From assembly GCF_026339735.1 (NCBI RefSeq), contig NZ_JAPEQG010000001.1, forward strand, positions 3,844,001 to 3,908,000: a stretch of 64,000 nucleotides of DNA, written 5' to 3'. The translations under genes were made by a program, and so were the position numbers. Below are positions 18,196-26,570 of the stretch, one piece after another. This DNA comes from Streptomyces sp. NBC_01669 (GTDB lineage Bacteria; Actinomycetota; Actinomycetes; Streptomycetales; Streptomycetaceae). The notes below the pieces were generated by a model. The model was given only the letters and a program-made list of their open reading frames with translations, did not search any database and was not told where the DNA came from. Within the stretch, counting starts at the first letter, position 1. Each line of letters begins with the position of its first letter.

Positions 18196-19458
18196 ATGCC
18201 CGCAGACCTCGCCGTCATCGGACTCGGTCACCTCGGCCTGCCCCTCGCCCAAGCCGCCGTCGCCGCCGGTATCCACACCGTCGGCTACGACACCGACCCA
18301 CGCCCGTTCGCCGAGCTCTCCGCCGGCCGCACCCCCGTCGAAGGCTCTCTCACGGCCTCGGAGATCCGCCGGATGCTCTCGGGGGGCTTCCGGCCCACCA
18401 CCGACCCGGCCGAGCTGGGCCGGGTCCGTACCGCCGTGATCTGCGCGCCCACCCCTCTCGGCGCCGACCGCACCATCGACCTCACCGCCGTCGGCGACGC
18501 CACCCGCGCCCTCGCCGCCCGACTCCGCCCGCACACCACGGTCCTGCTGGAATCGGCCGTGCCCCCCGGCACCACCGAGAGCTTCGTGCGCCCCCTCCTC
18601 GAAGAGGGCTCGGGACTGCGCGCCGGACGCGACTTCCACCTCGCCTGCTCCCCAAGCCGTCTCGACCCGGGCAACCGCGCCCACATCTACGCCAACACCC
18701 CCAAGGTCATCGGCGGCCTCACCCCCGCCTGCACCGAATCGGCTGCCGCGTTCTACGGCCGGCTGACCGACAAGGTCGTACGCGCCCGCGGGCCGCGCGA
18801 GGCCGAGATGACGAAGGTTCTGGAGACCAACTTCCGGCACGTCAACATCGCCCTGGTGAACGAGATGGCGGTGCTCTGCCACGACCTCGGTGTCGACCTC
18901 TGGGACGTCATCCGGTGCGCCGAGACCAAGCCGTTCGGCTTCGAGCCGTTCCGCCCGGGCCCCGGCGTCGGAGGCCACTGCGCCCCGGTCGACCCGGGCT
19001 ACCTCCCGTACAACAGCCGCACCCCCGGCCACCCGTTGCGGATGGTCTCGCTCGCCCAGGAGATCAACGACCGGATGCCGAGTTACGTGATCCAGCGCTG
19101 CGCCACCCTGCTGAACGAACACGGCAAGTCCGTCCGTGGCGCCAGGGTCCTGCTCCTCGGCGTCACCTACAAGCCGGACCTCGCCGACCAGGAGGCGTCC
19201 CCCGCCCGGGAGATCGCGACGCGGTTGATGGACATGGGCGCGCAGATCGGCTACCACGACCCGCACGTCCTGGACTGGCGGGTACGCGAACTGCCCGTCC
19301 CGCGCGCGGACTCGCTGTACGAGGCGGCGGCGAGCGCGGACATGACGCTGCTGCTGCAACACCACCGTACGTACGACCTCCAAGGCCTCGCCGTGAAGGC
19401 CCAACTCCTTCTGGACACCCGCGGCGCCACCCCGGCCGGAGCCGCACACCGGTTGTGA
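18196..19458 (+). CDS. Nucleotide-sugar (UDP-type) 6-dehydrogenase
   Basis: Member of the UDP-glucose/GDP-mannose dehydrogenase family, with closest overall look to UDP-N-acetyl-mannosamine dehydrogenases. NAD fold GLGHLG at 9-14, central helix with the conserved KVLETNFRHVNIALVNE, and catalytic Cys262 in PGVGGHCAPVDPGY. It should make a uronic acid sugar for surface glycan. GGAAGGA lies a few bases upstream of ATG 18196. No glycosyltransferase lies nearby, so its glycan is unknown. Confidence 0.88.
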   Translation: MPADLAVIGLGHLGLPLAQAAVAAGIHTVGYDTDPRPFAELSAGRTPVEGSLTASEIRRMLSGGFRPTTDPAELGRVRTAVICAPTPLGADRTIDLTAVGDATRALAARLRPHTTVLLESAVPPGTTESFVRPLLEEGSGLRAGRDFHLACSPSRLDPGNRAHIYANTPKVIGGLTPACTESAAAFYGRLTDKVVRARGPREAEMTKVLETNFRHVNIALVNEMAVLCHDLGVDLWDVIRCAETKPFGFEPFRPGPGVGGHCAPVDPGYLPYNSRTPGHPLRMVSLAQEINDRMPSYVIQRCATLLNEHGKSVRGARVLLLGVTYKPDLADQEASPAREIATRLMDMGAQIGYHDPHVLDWRVRELPVPRADSLYEAAASADMTLLLQHHRTYDLQGLAVKAQLLLDTRGATPAGAAHRL

Positions 19459-19564
19459 GCGCAGTTCCCCCAAGGATTTCGGTGGGCGATGTCACAGGCG
19501 GCTGCTAGCCTGCGGCGTCACTTCTCGCACAGTCGTGCGCATCCGTCCCAGGGGGAATCCCACC

Positions 19565-20164
19565 ATGAGCCAGCCCGTGCCGCCGCCGAACCAGCCGCAG
19601 CAGCCGTACGACGCCCAGCCCGGCGGCAACCCGTTCGCGGGCCAGCAGCCGGGCCAGCCCGGTCAGCCCGGCGTCGCGACCGGCAATCCGTTCGCCGGTC
19701 AGCAGCCGGGCCAGCCCGGCCAGTTCGGCGGCGTACCGTTCGCACCGGCCCCGGCGCCCGCGCGCAACAACGTCGGACTCGGCCTGCTCGCCGGCGTCGT
19801 CGCAGCCGTCGTGGCCGCGGCCGTCTACGGCGCGATCATCGGCGCCACGAAGCACGAGATCGGTTACGCGGCCGTGGGTGTCGGCTTCCTCGTCGGCCTT
19901 GCGGCCGGCAAGGTCGGCGGCCGCAACCCCGTACTGCCGGTCCTCAGCGCCGTGATCGCTCTGGTCTCCGTCTACTTCGGCCAGCTGCTCGGCGAGGCGA
20001 TGATCGCCGCGAAGGAGCTCCCGGTCACCGTCTCCGAGCTGTTCTTCGACCACTTCGGCCTCCTGAACGAGGCGTGGAAGGCCGACGCCGACCCGCTCAC
20101 CTTCGTCTTCATCGCGATCGCCGCGTTCGCCGCGTTCTCCGGGGCCAAGAAGGCCGCAGGCTGA
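19565..20164 (+). CDS. Small membrane protein with Pro/Gln/Gly-rich N-terminus
   Basis: 199 residues. The first 65 are disordered and include two copies of GNPFAGQQPGQPGQ. Several hydrophobic helices follow (NVGLGLLAGVVAAVVAAAVYGAI, then two or three more). GGGG precedes ATG 19565. I do not recognise a functional family beyond conserved Streptomyces membrane proteins with this architecture. It is followed by a very strong terminator. Confidence 0.75.
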   Translation: MSQPVPPPNQPQQPYDAQPGGNPFAGQQPGQPGQPGVATGNPFAGQQPGQPGQFGGVPFAPAPAPARNNVGLGLLAGVVAAVVAAAVYGAIIGATKHEIGYAAVGVGFLVGLAAGKVGGRNPVLPVLSAVIALVSVYFGQLLGEAMIAAKELPVTVSELFFDHFGLLNEAWKADADPLTFVFIAIAAFAAFSGAKKAAG

Positions 20165-20175
20165 TCCGGTTCATG

Positions 20176-20215
20176 CGGAAGGGCCCGGACCGCTTGAGCG
20201 GTCCGGGCCCTTCCG
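20176..20215. terminator. 19-bp perfect terminator stem
   Basis: CGGAAGGGCCCGGACCGCT (20176-20194) and its exact complement (20197-20215) are separated by only TG. It lies between the convergent small membrane protein and guaB3 genes and should stop transcription from both sides. Confidence 0.85.
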
Positions 20216-20230
20216 TATGTCCGTCACCCA

Positions 20231-21355
20231 TCAGCGGCGGTGCTGCGAGTCCGCCACCGTCACCTCGACGCGCTGGAACTCCTTGAGGTCGCTGTATCCC
20301 GTCGTCGCCATCGCCCGGCGCAGCGCACCGAAGATGTTCATCGAACCGTCGGGGGTGTGCGAGGGTCCGGTGAGGACCTCCTCCGTCGTGCCGACGGAGC
20401 CCAGGTCGACCAGCTTGCCGCGCGGCACGTCCTCGTGGACGGCCTCCATGCCCCAGTGCCGGCCGCGGCCGGGCGCGTCCGTCGCGCGGGCCAGCGGGGA
20501 GCCCATCATCACGGCGTCCGCACCGCAGGCGATGGCCTTCGGCAGGTCGCCGGACCAGCCGACGCCGCCGTCCGCGATCACGTGCACGTACCGGCCGCCG
20601 GACTCGTCCATGTAGTCGCGGCGGGCCCCGGCCACATCGGCGACCGCGGTCGCCATCGGGACCTGGATGCCGAAGACGTTGCGCGTGGTGTGCGCGGCGC
20701 CGCCGCCGAAGCCGACGAGGACACCGGCCGCGCCGGTCCGCATCAGGTGCAGGGCCGCGGTGTACGTGGCGCAGCCGCCGACGATGACCGGGACGTCCAG
20801 CTCGTAGATGAACTGCTTGAGGTTGAGCGGCTCGGCCGCGCCCGAGACGTGCTCGGCGGAGACCGTCGTACCGCGGATGACGAAGATGTCCACACCCGCG
20901 TCGACGACGGCCTTGGAGAACTGTGCGGTGCGCTGCGGCGAGAGCGCGGCGGCGGTGACGACACCGGAGTCGCGCACCTCCTTGATGCGCTGCCCGATCA
21001 GCTCCTCCTGGATCGGGGCCGCGTAGATCTCCTGGAGGCGGCGGGTCGCCGACTCCACGGGCATCTCGGCGATCTCGTCGAGGAGCGGCTGCGGGTCGGC
21101 GTGCCGGGTCCACAGGCCCTCGAGGTTGAGGACGCCGAGACCGCCCAGCTCGCCGATCCTGATCGCGGTCTGCGGGGAGACCACGGAGTCCATGGGTGCG
21201 GCCAGGAACGGCAGCTCGAACCGGTAGGCGTCGATCTGCCAGGCGATCGAGACCTCCTTCGGGTCGCGGGTGCGACGACTCGGAACGACGGCGATGTCGT
21301 CGAATGCGTACGCCCTGCGGCCGCGCTTGCCGCGCCCGATCTCGATCTCAGTCAC
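20231..21355 (-). CDS. guaB3: GuaB3-type IMP dehydrogenase/GMP reductase family protein
   Basis: 374-residue TIM-barrel protein of the IMPDH/GMPR superfamily, without CBS domains. The phosphate-binding and flap regions are recognisable (VGGCATYTAAL, IADGGVGWSGDLPKAIACGADAVMMG, DLKEFQ). The catalytic-loop cysteine (GSICTTR in the neighbour guaB) is His222 here (GAAHTTR). Cyanobacterial GuaB3 proteins have been reported as GMP reductases, but the chemistry of that family needs the loop cysteine, so activity here is uncertain. Start GTG 21355. It sits just downstream of guaB, with a terminator between them. Confidence 0.88.
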   Translation of the reverse strand: MTEIEIGRGKRGRRAYAFDDIAVVPSRRTRDPKEVSIAWQIDAYRFELPFLAAPMDSVVSPQTAIRIGELGGLGVLNLEGLWTRHADPQPLLDEIAEMPVESATRRLQEIYAAPIQEELIGQRIKEVRDSGVVTAAALSPQRTAQFSKAVVDAGVDIFVIRGTTVSAEHVSGAAEPLNLKQFIYELDVPVIVGGCATYTAALHLMRTGAAGVLVGFGGGAAHTTRNVFGIQVPMATAVADVAGARRDYMDESGGRYVHVIADGGVGWSGDLPKAIACGADAVMMGSPLARATDAPGRGRHWGMEAVHEDVPRGKLVDLGSVGTTEEVLTGPSHTPDGSMNIFGALRRAMATTGYSDLKEFQRVEVTVADSQHRR

Positions 21356-21408
21356 GATGGTGTGGCCTTTCCCTCTACGTCTGCGTTGTCCAGTATCCCC
21401 GACACACG

Positions 21409-21448
21409 GCTGAGGGGCGGTCCCGGGAACCCCGGACCGCCCCTCAGC
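21409..21448 (-). terminator. Terminator after guaB
   Basis: GCTGAGGGGCGGTCC and GGACCGCCCCTCAGC form a perfect 15-bp stem around a 10-base loop, 13 bases past the guaB stop and before the guaB3 start. guaB3 may therefore have its own promoter or depend on read-through. Confidence 0.8.
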
Positions 21449-21460
21449 TGCGCTGTTGCG

Positions 21461-22966
21461 TTACTTCCTGCTGTAGTTCGGCGCCTCGACCGTCATCTGG
21501 ATGTCGTGCGGGTGGCTCTCCTTGAGCCCCGCCGAGGTGATCCGTACGAACCGGCCGTTGGCCTGGAGCTCCGGGACGGTGCGGCCGCCGACGTAGAACA
21601 TCGACTGGCGCAGACCGCCGGTGAGCTGGTGGACGACCGCGGAGAGCGGGCCGCGGTACGGGACCTGGCCCTCGATGCCCTCGGGGACGAGCTTCTCGTC
21701 GGAGGCGACGCCCTCCTGGAAGTAACGGTCCTTGGAGAACGACTTGCGGTCGCCACGGGTCTGCATCGCGGCGAGCGAACCCATGCCGCGGTACGACTTG
21801 AACTGCTTGCCGTTGATGAAGAGCAGCTCGCCCGGGGACTCCTCGCAGCCCGCGAGCAGCGAGCCGAGCATCACGGTGTCCGCACCGGCCACGAGAGCCT
21901 TGGCGATGTCGCCGGAGTACTGCAGGCCGCCGTCGCCGATGACCGGGACACCGGCCGCCTTGGCGGCGAGCGAGGCCTCGTAGATCGCCGTGACCTGCGG
22001 GACGCCGATACCGGCGACGACGCGGGTGGTGCAGATGGAACCGGGGCCGACGCCGACCTTGATGCCGTCGACGCCCGCGTCGATCAGCGCCTGGGCGCCG
22101 TCACGGGTGGCGATGTTGCCGCCGATGACGTCGACGCCCGACGCGTTCGACTTGATCTTGGCGACCATGTCGGAGACGAGGCGGGAGTGGCCGTGCGCGG
22201 TGTCGACGACGATGAAGTCGACGCCCGCCTCGACGAGTGCCTGGGCCCGCTCGAAGGCGTCGCCCGCGACGCCGACCGCGGCGCCGACCAGCAGCCGGCC
22301 TTCCTTGTCCTTCGCGGCGTTCGGGTACTTCTCGGCCTTGACGAAGTCCTTGACGGTGATGAGGCCCTTGAGGACCCCGGCGTCGTCGACCAGCGGAAGC
22401 TTCTCGATCTTGTGGCGGCGCAGCAGCTCCATGGCGTCCACGCCGGAGATGCCGACCTTGCCGGTGACGAGCGGCATCGGCGTCATGACCTCGCGCACCT
22501 GGCGCGAACGGTCGGACTCGAAGGCCATGTCACGGTTGGTGACGATGCCGAGCAGCTTGCCCGCGGTGTCGGTGACCGGCACGCCGCTGATGCGGAACTT
22601 GGCGCACAGCTCGTCGGCGTCACGCAGGGTCGCGTCCGGGTGCACCGTGATCGGGTCGGTGACCATCCCGGACTCGGAGCGCTTCACCAGGTCGACCTGG
22701 TTGGCCTGGTCGGCGATGGAGAGATTGCGGTGCAGCACACCGGCGCCGCCCTGCCGGGCCATGGCGATCGCCATGCGGGCTTCGGTGACCTTGTCCATCG
22801 CTGCGGAGAGCAGCGGGATGTTCACCCGTACGTTCTTGGAGATGTACGAGGAGGTATCGATCTGATCGGGCGCCATGTCGGACGCGCCGGGCAGCAGCAG
22901 CACGTCGTCGTATGTCAGCCCGAGCGTCGCGAATTTCTCGGGCACTCCGTCGACGTTTGCAGTCAT
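21461..22966 (-). CDS. guaB: Inosine-5'-monophosphate dehydrogenase
   Basis: Oxidises IMP to XMP with NAD+, the rate-limiting step toward GMP, feeding guaA at the left edge. 501 residues with the catalytic loop GVGPGSICTTR (nucleophile Cys312) and a pair of CBS domains inserted at about residues 102-213. The barrel motifs DTAHGHS and GGNIATRDGA and the flap YRGMGSL are intact. Start ATG 22966 has GGGGAAGG upstream. sigD lies upstream on the same strand. Confidence 0.97.
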   Translation of the reverse strand: MTANVDGVPEKFATLGLTYDDVLLLPGASDMAPDQIDTSSYISKNVRVNIPLLSAAMDKVTEARMAIAMARQGGAGVLHRNLSIADQANQVDLVKRSESGMVTDPITVHPDATLRDADELCAKFRISGVPVTDTAGKLLGIVTNRDMAFESDRSRQVREVMTPMPLVTGKVGISGVDAMELLRRHKIEKLPLVDDAGVLKGLITVKDFVKAEKYPNAAKDKEGRLLVGAAVGVAGDAFERAQALVEAGVDFIVVDTAHGHSRLVSDMVAKIKSNASGVDVIGGNIATRDGAQALIDAGVDGIKVGVGPGSICTTRVVAGIGVPQVTAIYEASLAAKAAGVPVIGDGGLQYSGDIAKALVAGADTVMLGSLLAGCEESPGELLFINGKQFKSYRGMGSLAAMQTRGDRKSFSKDRYFQEGVASDEKLVPEGIEGQVPYRGPLSAVVHQLTGGLRQSMFYVGGRTVPELQANGRFVRITSAGLKESHPHDIQMTVEAPNYSRK

Positions 22967-23067
22967 GACACCTTCCCCAAATGGCCTTGATCGGTGCGGA
23001 TGTCCATGCTAACGGCCTCCGGGGGTGTCTCATTCCACGATCAAGATCACCTAGAGGTTCTGTAGCT

Positions 23068-23088
23068 TCGTACGGAACCTGCGTACGA
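23068..23088. promoter_or_regulatory. Inverted repeat between sigD and guaB
   Basis: TCGTACG and CGTACGA are separated by seven bases, in the 139-bp gap between sigD and guaB. It may be a regulator site for guaB or a weak terminator; nothing decides between these. Confidence 0.35.
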
Positions 23089-23105
23089 GGAAATCCGACG
23101 CCGCT

Positions 23106-23771
23106 CTACTGCTCGGCGAGGGCGCGCAGCCTGCTCAGTGCGCGGTGCTGGGCAACCCGGACCGCACCCGGCGACATGCCGAGCATCTGTCCGGTCTCCT
23201 CGGCGGTCAGACCGACCGCCACCCGGAGAACCAGCAGCTCACGCTGGTTCTCCGGGAGGTTGGCGAGGAGCTTCTTGGCCCAGGCCGCGTCGCTGCTGAG
23301 CAGCGCACGCTCCTCGGGCCCGAGCGAATCGTCCGGCCGCTCCGGCATCTCGTCGGAGGGCACGGCCGTCGACCCCGGGTGCCGCATCGCGGCCCGCTGG
23401 AGATCGGCGACCTTGTGGCCGGCGATGGCGAAGACAAAAGCTTCGAAGGGTCTGCCGGTGTCCTTGTAGCGCGGCAACGCCATCAGCACCGCGACACAGA
23501 CCTCCTGCGCCAGGTCCTCCACGAAGTGGCGAGCATCACCGGGCAACCGGTTCAGCCGGGACCTGCAGTAGCGCAGCGCGAGGGGGTGGACATGAGCCAG
23601 CAGATCATGGGTGGCCTGGGCGTCGCCGTCGACGGCACGGTGCACCAGAGCACCGATCACCGTCGTCTCGTCGTCGCGCATCGGACCATGGTGCCTCGAC
23701 GCCGCTTCATCCGCGGCACCGCGTCCGTAGTTGTGCACCGAAGCGTTATGAGCGGGTGCGCCGGAAGTCAT
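23106..23771 (-). CDS. sigD: ECF-type RNA polymerase sigma factor, SigD-like
   Basis: 221-residue sigma-70 factor. Region 2 covers RYCRSRLNRLPGDARHFVEDLAQEVCVAVL...FAIAGHKVADLQR, and region 4 the helix-turn-helix LTAEETGQMLGMSPGAVRVAQHRALSRLR. Its position next to guaB matches M. tuberculosis sigD. Streptomyces homologues include, as I recall, ShbA of S. griseus, which drives the principal sigma gene hrdB. Of several possible starts I chose ATG 23771, preceded by GGAAGGGGAGGG; ATG 23681 is an alternative. No anti-sigma gene is adjacent. Confidence 0.85.
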   Translation of the reverse strand: MTSGAPAHNASVHNYGRGAADEAASRHHGPMRDDETTVIGALVHRAVDGDAQATHDLLAHVHPLALRYCRSRLNRLPGDARHFVEDLAQEVCVAVLMALPRYKDTGRPFEAFVFAIAGHKVADLQRAAMRHPGSTAVPSDEMPERPDDSLGPEERALLSSDAAWAKKLLANLPENQRELLVLRVAVGLTAEETGQMLGMSPGAVRVAQHRALSRLRALAEQ

Positions 23772-23960
23772 GTCCTGCGCCCTCCCCTTCCGCTCGACCG
23801 AATCGTTCCCGAGGAACTCCACATCTCAAGGATGCGTCATCGGCCGGGAAGCGTCACATACCGAGGCTGCCGAGCAGCCGATCGGCGTCATGCCGCCCCC
23901 GTCGCCCCGTCCGCCGAAGTGCGGACGGGGAAGCGGCCGACTACCGGTCATGGCTGGTCA

Positions 23961-24572
23961 TCAGCGGACCAGGCCCCAGCGGAAGCCGAGCGCGACGGCG
24001 TGCGCCCGGTCCGAGGCGCCGAGTTTCTTGAACAGCCGTCTGGCGTGCGTCTTCACCGTGTCCTCGGAGAGGAAGAGCTCGCGCCCGATCTCCGCGTTGG
24101 AACGGCCATGGCTCATCCCTTCGAGCACCTGGATCTCACGCGCAGTGAGCGTGGGCGCCGCACCCATCTCGGCGGACCGCAGCCGACGCGGGGCGAGCCG
24201 CCACGTCGGATCGGCCAGCGCCTGGGTGACGGTCGCCCGCAGCTCCGCGCGGGAGGCGTCCTTGTGCAGATATCCGCGGGCACCGGCGGCGACCGCGAGC
24301 GCGACACCGTCCAGGTCCTCCGCGACGGTCAGCATGATGATCCGGGCCCCGGGGTCGGCGGAGAGCAGCCGCCGGACCGTCTCCACACCCCCCAGACCGG
24401 GCATGCGTACGTCCATCAGAATCAAATCCGAACGGTCGGCCCCCCAGCGGCGGAGGACTTCCTCGCCGTTGGCCGCCGTCGTCACACGCTCAACGCCGGG
24501 CACGGTCGCAACCGCGCGACGGAGCGCCTCTCGGGCAAGCGGGGAGTCGTCGCAGACGAGGACGGATGTCAT
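23961..24572 (-). CDS. bldM: Atypical response regulator BldM
   Basis: Transcription factor needed for aerial hypha formation and sporulation genes in Streptomyces. At 203 residues it matches BldM length. The receiver domain carries DD at 8-9, Asp54 in ILMDVRMPG and a Lys near 104. The C-terminal LuxR-type HTH is LTAREIQVLEGMSHGRSNAEIGRELFLSEDTVKTHARRLFKKLGASDRAHAV. There is no partner histidine kinase, as known for BldM. ATG 24572 is chosen by length; the frame extends 20 codons upstream. A BldN-type promoter lies about 125 bp upstream. Confidence 0.96.
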   Translation of the reverse strand: MTSVLVCDDSPLAREALRRAVATVPGVERVTTAANGEEVLRRWGADRSDLILMDVRMPGLGGVETVRRLLSADPGARIIMLTVAEDLDGVALAVAAGARGYLHKDASRAELRATVTQALADPTWRLAPRRLRSAEMGAAPTLTAREIQVLEGMSHGRSNAEIGRELFLSEDTVKTHARRLFKKLGASDRAHAVALGFRWGLVR

Positions 24573-24694
24573 GACCGTCCTCCGCAGCTGATGCGCGTCA
24601 CCTTGAGCCTCCAGGCTGGTACAAGTCGTCACCTGTGCGGTTGACGCTCTCGGACATCTGCCCGATCGCTTTTTCTGCCAACCGCCTCCGCACT

Positions 24695-24723
24695 CTCAAC
24701 GATGGTCACTCGAAAGAGTTACG
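24695..24723 (-). promoter_or_regulatory. BldN (sigma)-type promoter of bldM
   Basis: On the minus strand CGTAAC (24718-24723) is followed after exactly 16 bases by CGTTGA (24696-24701). This is the sequence and spacing described for sigma-BldN promoters, including bldM P1 in S. coelicolor. Confidence 0.8.
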
Positions 24724-24888
24724 GGTCCGCGGCGCGGGTTCGGCACTCTACGTGAGGGACCGTGCACAGAGGAGAGCGGCGCGGCTCGTCAAGCCGTCAA
24801 CCGAACTTTCACTTCAACGTATGCCCCATTTAGTCGGTTTTCTTCCCTTTTGCTGGTGTCTGTGGCTAGATTCGCAATCAGTCATATT

Positions 24889-24913
24889 TACATCTACTAG
24901 CACCACAGATGTA
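24889..24913. promoter_or_regulatory. Inverted repeat upstream of whiD
   Basis: TACATCT and AGATGTA form perfect 7-bp arms around 11 bases, 74 bp before the whiD start in an unusually AT-rich patch. It is a candidate operator or part of the promoter. Confidence 0.4.
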
Positions 24914-24986
24914 CGGTCATGGGCACCGGTCCAACGACGAACGCCAACGACGTTTCCTACCCACCATGGTTTCGAGGGGACAAGCA

Positions 24987-25319
24987 ATGGCAGATTTCTC
25001 CCGCCTTCCCGGACCCAACGCCGATCTGTGGGACTGGCAGCTGCTGGCGGCCTGCCGTGGGGTCGACAGTTCGCTGTTCTTCCATCCGGAGGGTGAGCGC
25101 GGAGCGGCACGGAGCGCCCGCGAGAACTCGGCAAAAGAGGTTTGTATGCGATGCCCGGTACGCGCCGAGTGCGCAGCGCACGCCCTGGCGGTGCGGGAGC
25201 CCTACGGGGTGTGGGGCGGACTGACCGAGGACGAGCGCGAGGAGCTCATGGGACGGGCCCGCAACCGACTGATCGCGGCAGCACCTCCGGGGATGGCCGC
25301 CCCATCCGGGCACACCTGA
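24987..25319 (+). CDS. whiD: WhiB-like Fe-S sporulation regulator WhiD
   Basis: 110-residue Wbl protein required for late sporulation in Streptomyces. It has the four cluster ligands Cys23, Cys53, Cys56 and Cys62 (C...CXXCX5C), the GVWGG turn and a basic C-terminal tail. It binds a [4Fe-4S] cluster and acts with region 4 of the principal sigma factor, as known for the family. GAGGGG precedes ATG 24987. It is divergent from bldM across a 414-bp regulatory gap. Confidence 0.95.
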   Translation: MADFSRLPGPNADLWDWQLLAACRGVDSSLFFHPEGERGAARSARENSAKEVCMRCPVRAECAAHALAVREPYGVWGGLTEDEREELMGRARNRLIAAAPPGMAAPSGHT

Positions 25320-25405
25320 TCCTTACGCACTCCGCACAACAACAGAAGAAACGTTCCTGCACCGCATGTCTGCGGGGCGGGCCAGTGGCATGCGCCGACC
25401 CCGGC

Positions 25406-26296
25406 CTAGCGGGCGGCAGCCAGGGACAACTGATCCAGGGTGGCCGCCACAGCGGGGACGTGGGCCAGGTCGGGAAGAGTCAGTGCGACGATCTCGCGCT
25501 CGATCGCCGGCTCCACCGTCACGGTGCGGGCCCCCTTGGGGCGCACCGACTCGATCGCCAGCGCCGGCAGCACGGCCACTCCCAGACCGGCGCCGACCAG
25601 GCCGATCACCGCAGGGTAGTCATCGGTGGCGAAGTCGATCCGGGGGATGAAGCCGGACTCCTCGCAGACCTCCACCAGCTGCCGCCGGCAGCGCGGGCAG
25701 CCCGCGATCCAGGACTCGTCGGCCAGTTCACCGATCCCCACCGCGTCCGCGCCGGCCAGCCGGTGCCCGTCGGGAACCAGGCCGATCAGCCGGTCGGTGA
25801 GCAGTGGGCGCACGACCAGGTCCTCCCACTCGCCGCCCGAGGCGCCGTAGCGGAACGCCAGCGCGATGTCGCAGTCACCCTCCCTGAGCATCTCGACCGA
25901 GCGTGGCGGCTCCGCCTCGACCAGGGAGACCCTCGTCCCCGGGTGGGCGGCGCGCAGGGCGGCCAGGGCCCCGGGAACCAGCGTGGAGCTGCCGCTGGGA
26001 AACGAGACGAGCCGGACCCGGCCTGCCCGCAGCCCGGCGATCGCGGCGACCTCCTCCTCGGCGGCGGTCAGCCCGGCGAGGATGCCGGACGCGTGACGTA
26101 CCAGCGCCTCACCCGCCTGGGTGAGGCGCATCTCGCGGCCTGTGCGGATCAGCAGCGTGGTGCCGGCCGAGGACTCCAGGGCCTTCATCTGCTGGCTGAC
26201 CGCGGGCTGGGTGCAGCCCAGTTCGCGCGCGGCGGCGGAGAACGAGCCGGTGGCGGCCACGGCGCGCAGGACACGGAGATGACGGGCTTCGATCAC
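25406..26296 (-). CDS. LysR-family transcriptional regulator
   Basis: 296 residues. The winged HTH is at 1-60 (FSAAARELGCTQPAVSQQMKALE), followed by a two-lobe inducer-binding domain from about 90 onward. The start is GTG 26296, where the standard HTH begins. It is divergent from the MOSC protein, but a dispersed repeat occupies part of the 274-bp gap, so a regulatory link is not certain. The inducer is unknown. Confidence 0.9.
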   Translation of the reverse strand: MIEARHLRVLRAVAATGSFSAAARELGCTQPAVSQQMKALESSAGTTLLIRTGREMRLTQAGEALVRHASGILAGLTAAEEEVAAIAGLRAGRVRLVSFPSGSSTLVPGALAALRAAHPGTRVSLVEAEPPRSVEMLREGDCDIALAFRYGASGGEWEDLVVRPLLTDRLIGLVPDGHRLAGADAVGIGELADESWIAGCPRCRRQLVEVCEESGFIPRIDFATDDYPAVIGLVGAGLGVAVLPALAIESVRPKGARTVTVEPAIEREIVALTLPDLAHVPAVAATLDQLSLAAAR

Positions 26297-26430
26297 TCTT
26301 CAACCATAAGGGCAGCTTGGGTGGGATGTGAATTGTTCGCATGCATCTTTGAGGATGGGGTCGCCAGTGCCCCTCGCGGCAAGCTCTGCCCCGTCGCAGC
26401 GCCCGGCACGTGTCGGCCAAAAGCCTTGGC

Positions 26431-26520
26431 GGCTCCTTTCCCGAGCTCTCGACTCCGTTCGAGCAGGGGAGACCCCCGTCCAAGGACGTCCGGCCGCCTT
26501 GCGATCACACGCACCGGACG
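26431..26520 (+). repeat. Dispersed Streptomyces repeat, copy A
   Basis: About 90 bp, closely similar to the minus strand of 58981-59073. The core contains CCGAGCTCTCGACTCCGTTC and then GAGCAGGGGAGACC, which can fold as a stem (CCC..GCTC / GAGC..GGGG). It ends in GCACACGCACC-like sequence. It lies upstream of the MOSC gene. Confidence 0.75.
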
Positions 26521-26570
26521 ACGCTCCTCATGGGGCAAGCATGGCCGGTCACGGCACTAGCGTTCGCCGC

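Noticed and set aside
24573..24986. Extra short ORFs in the bldM-whiD gap
   Set aside because: They lack ribosome-binding sites and overlap the regulatory elements; the gap is best read as divergent promoters.
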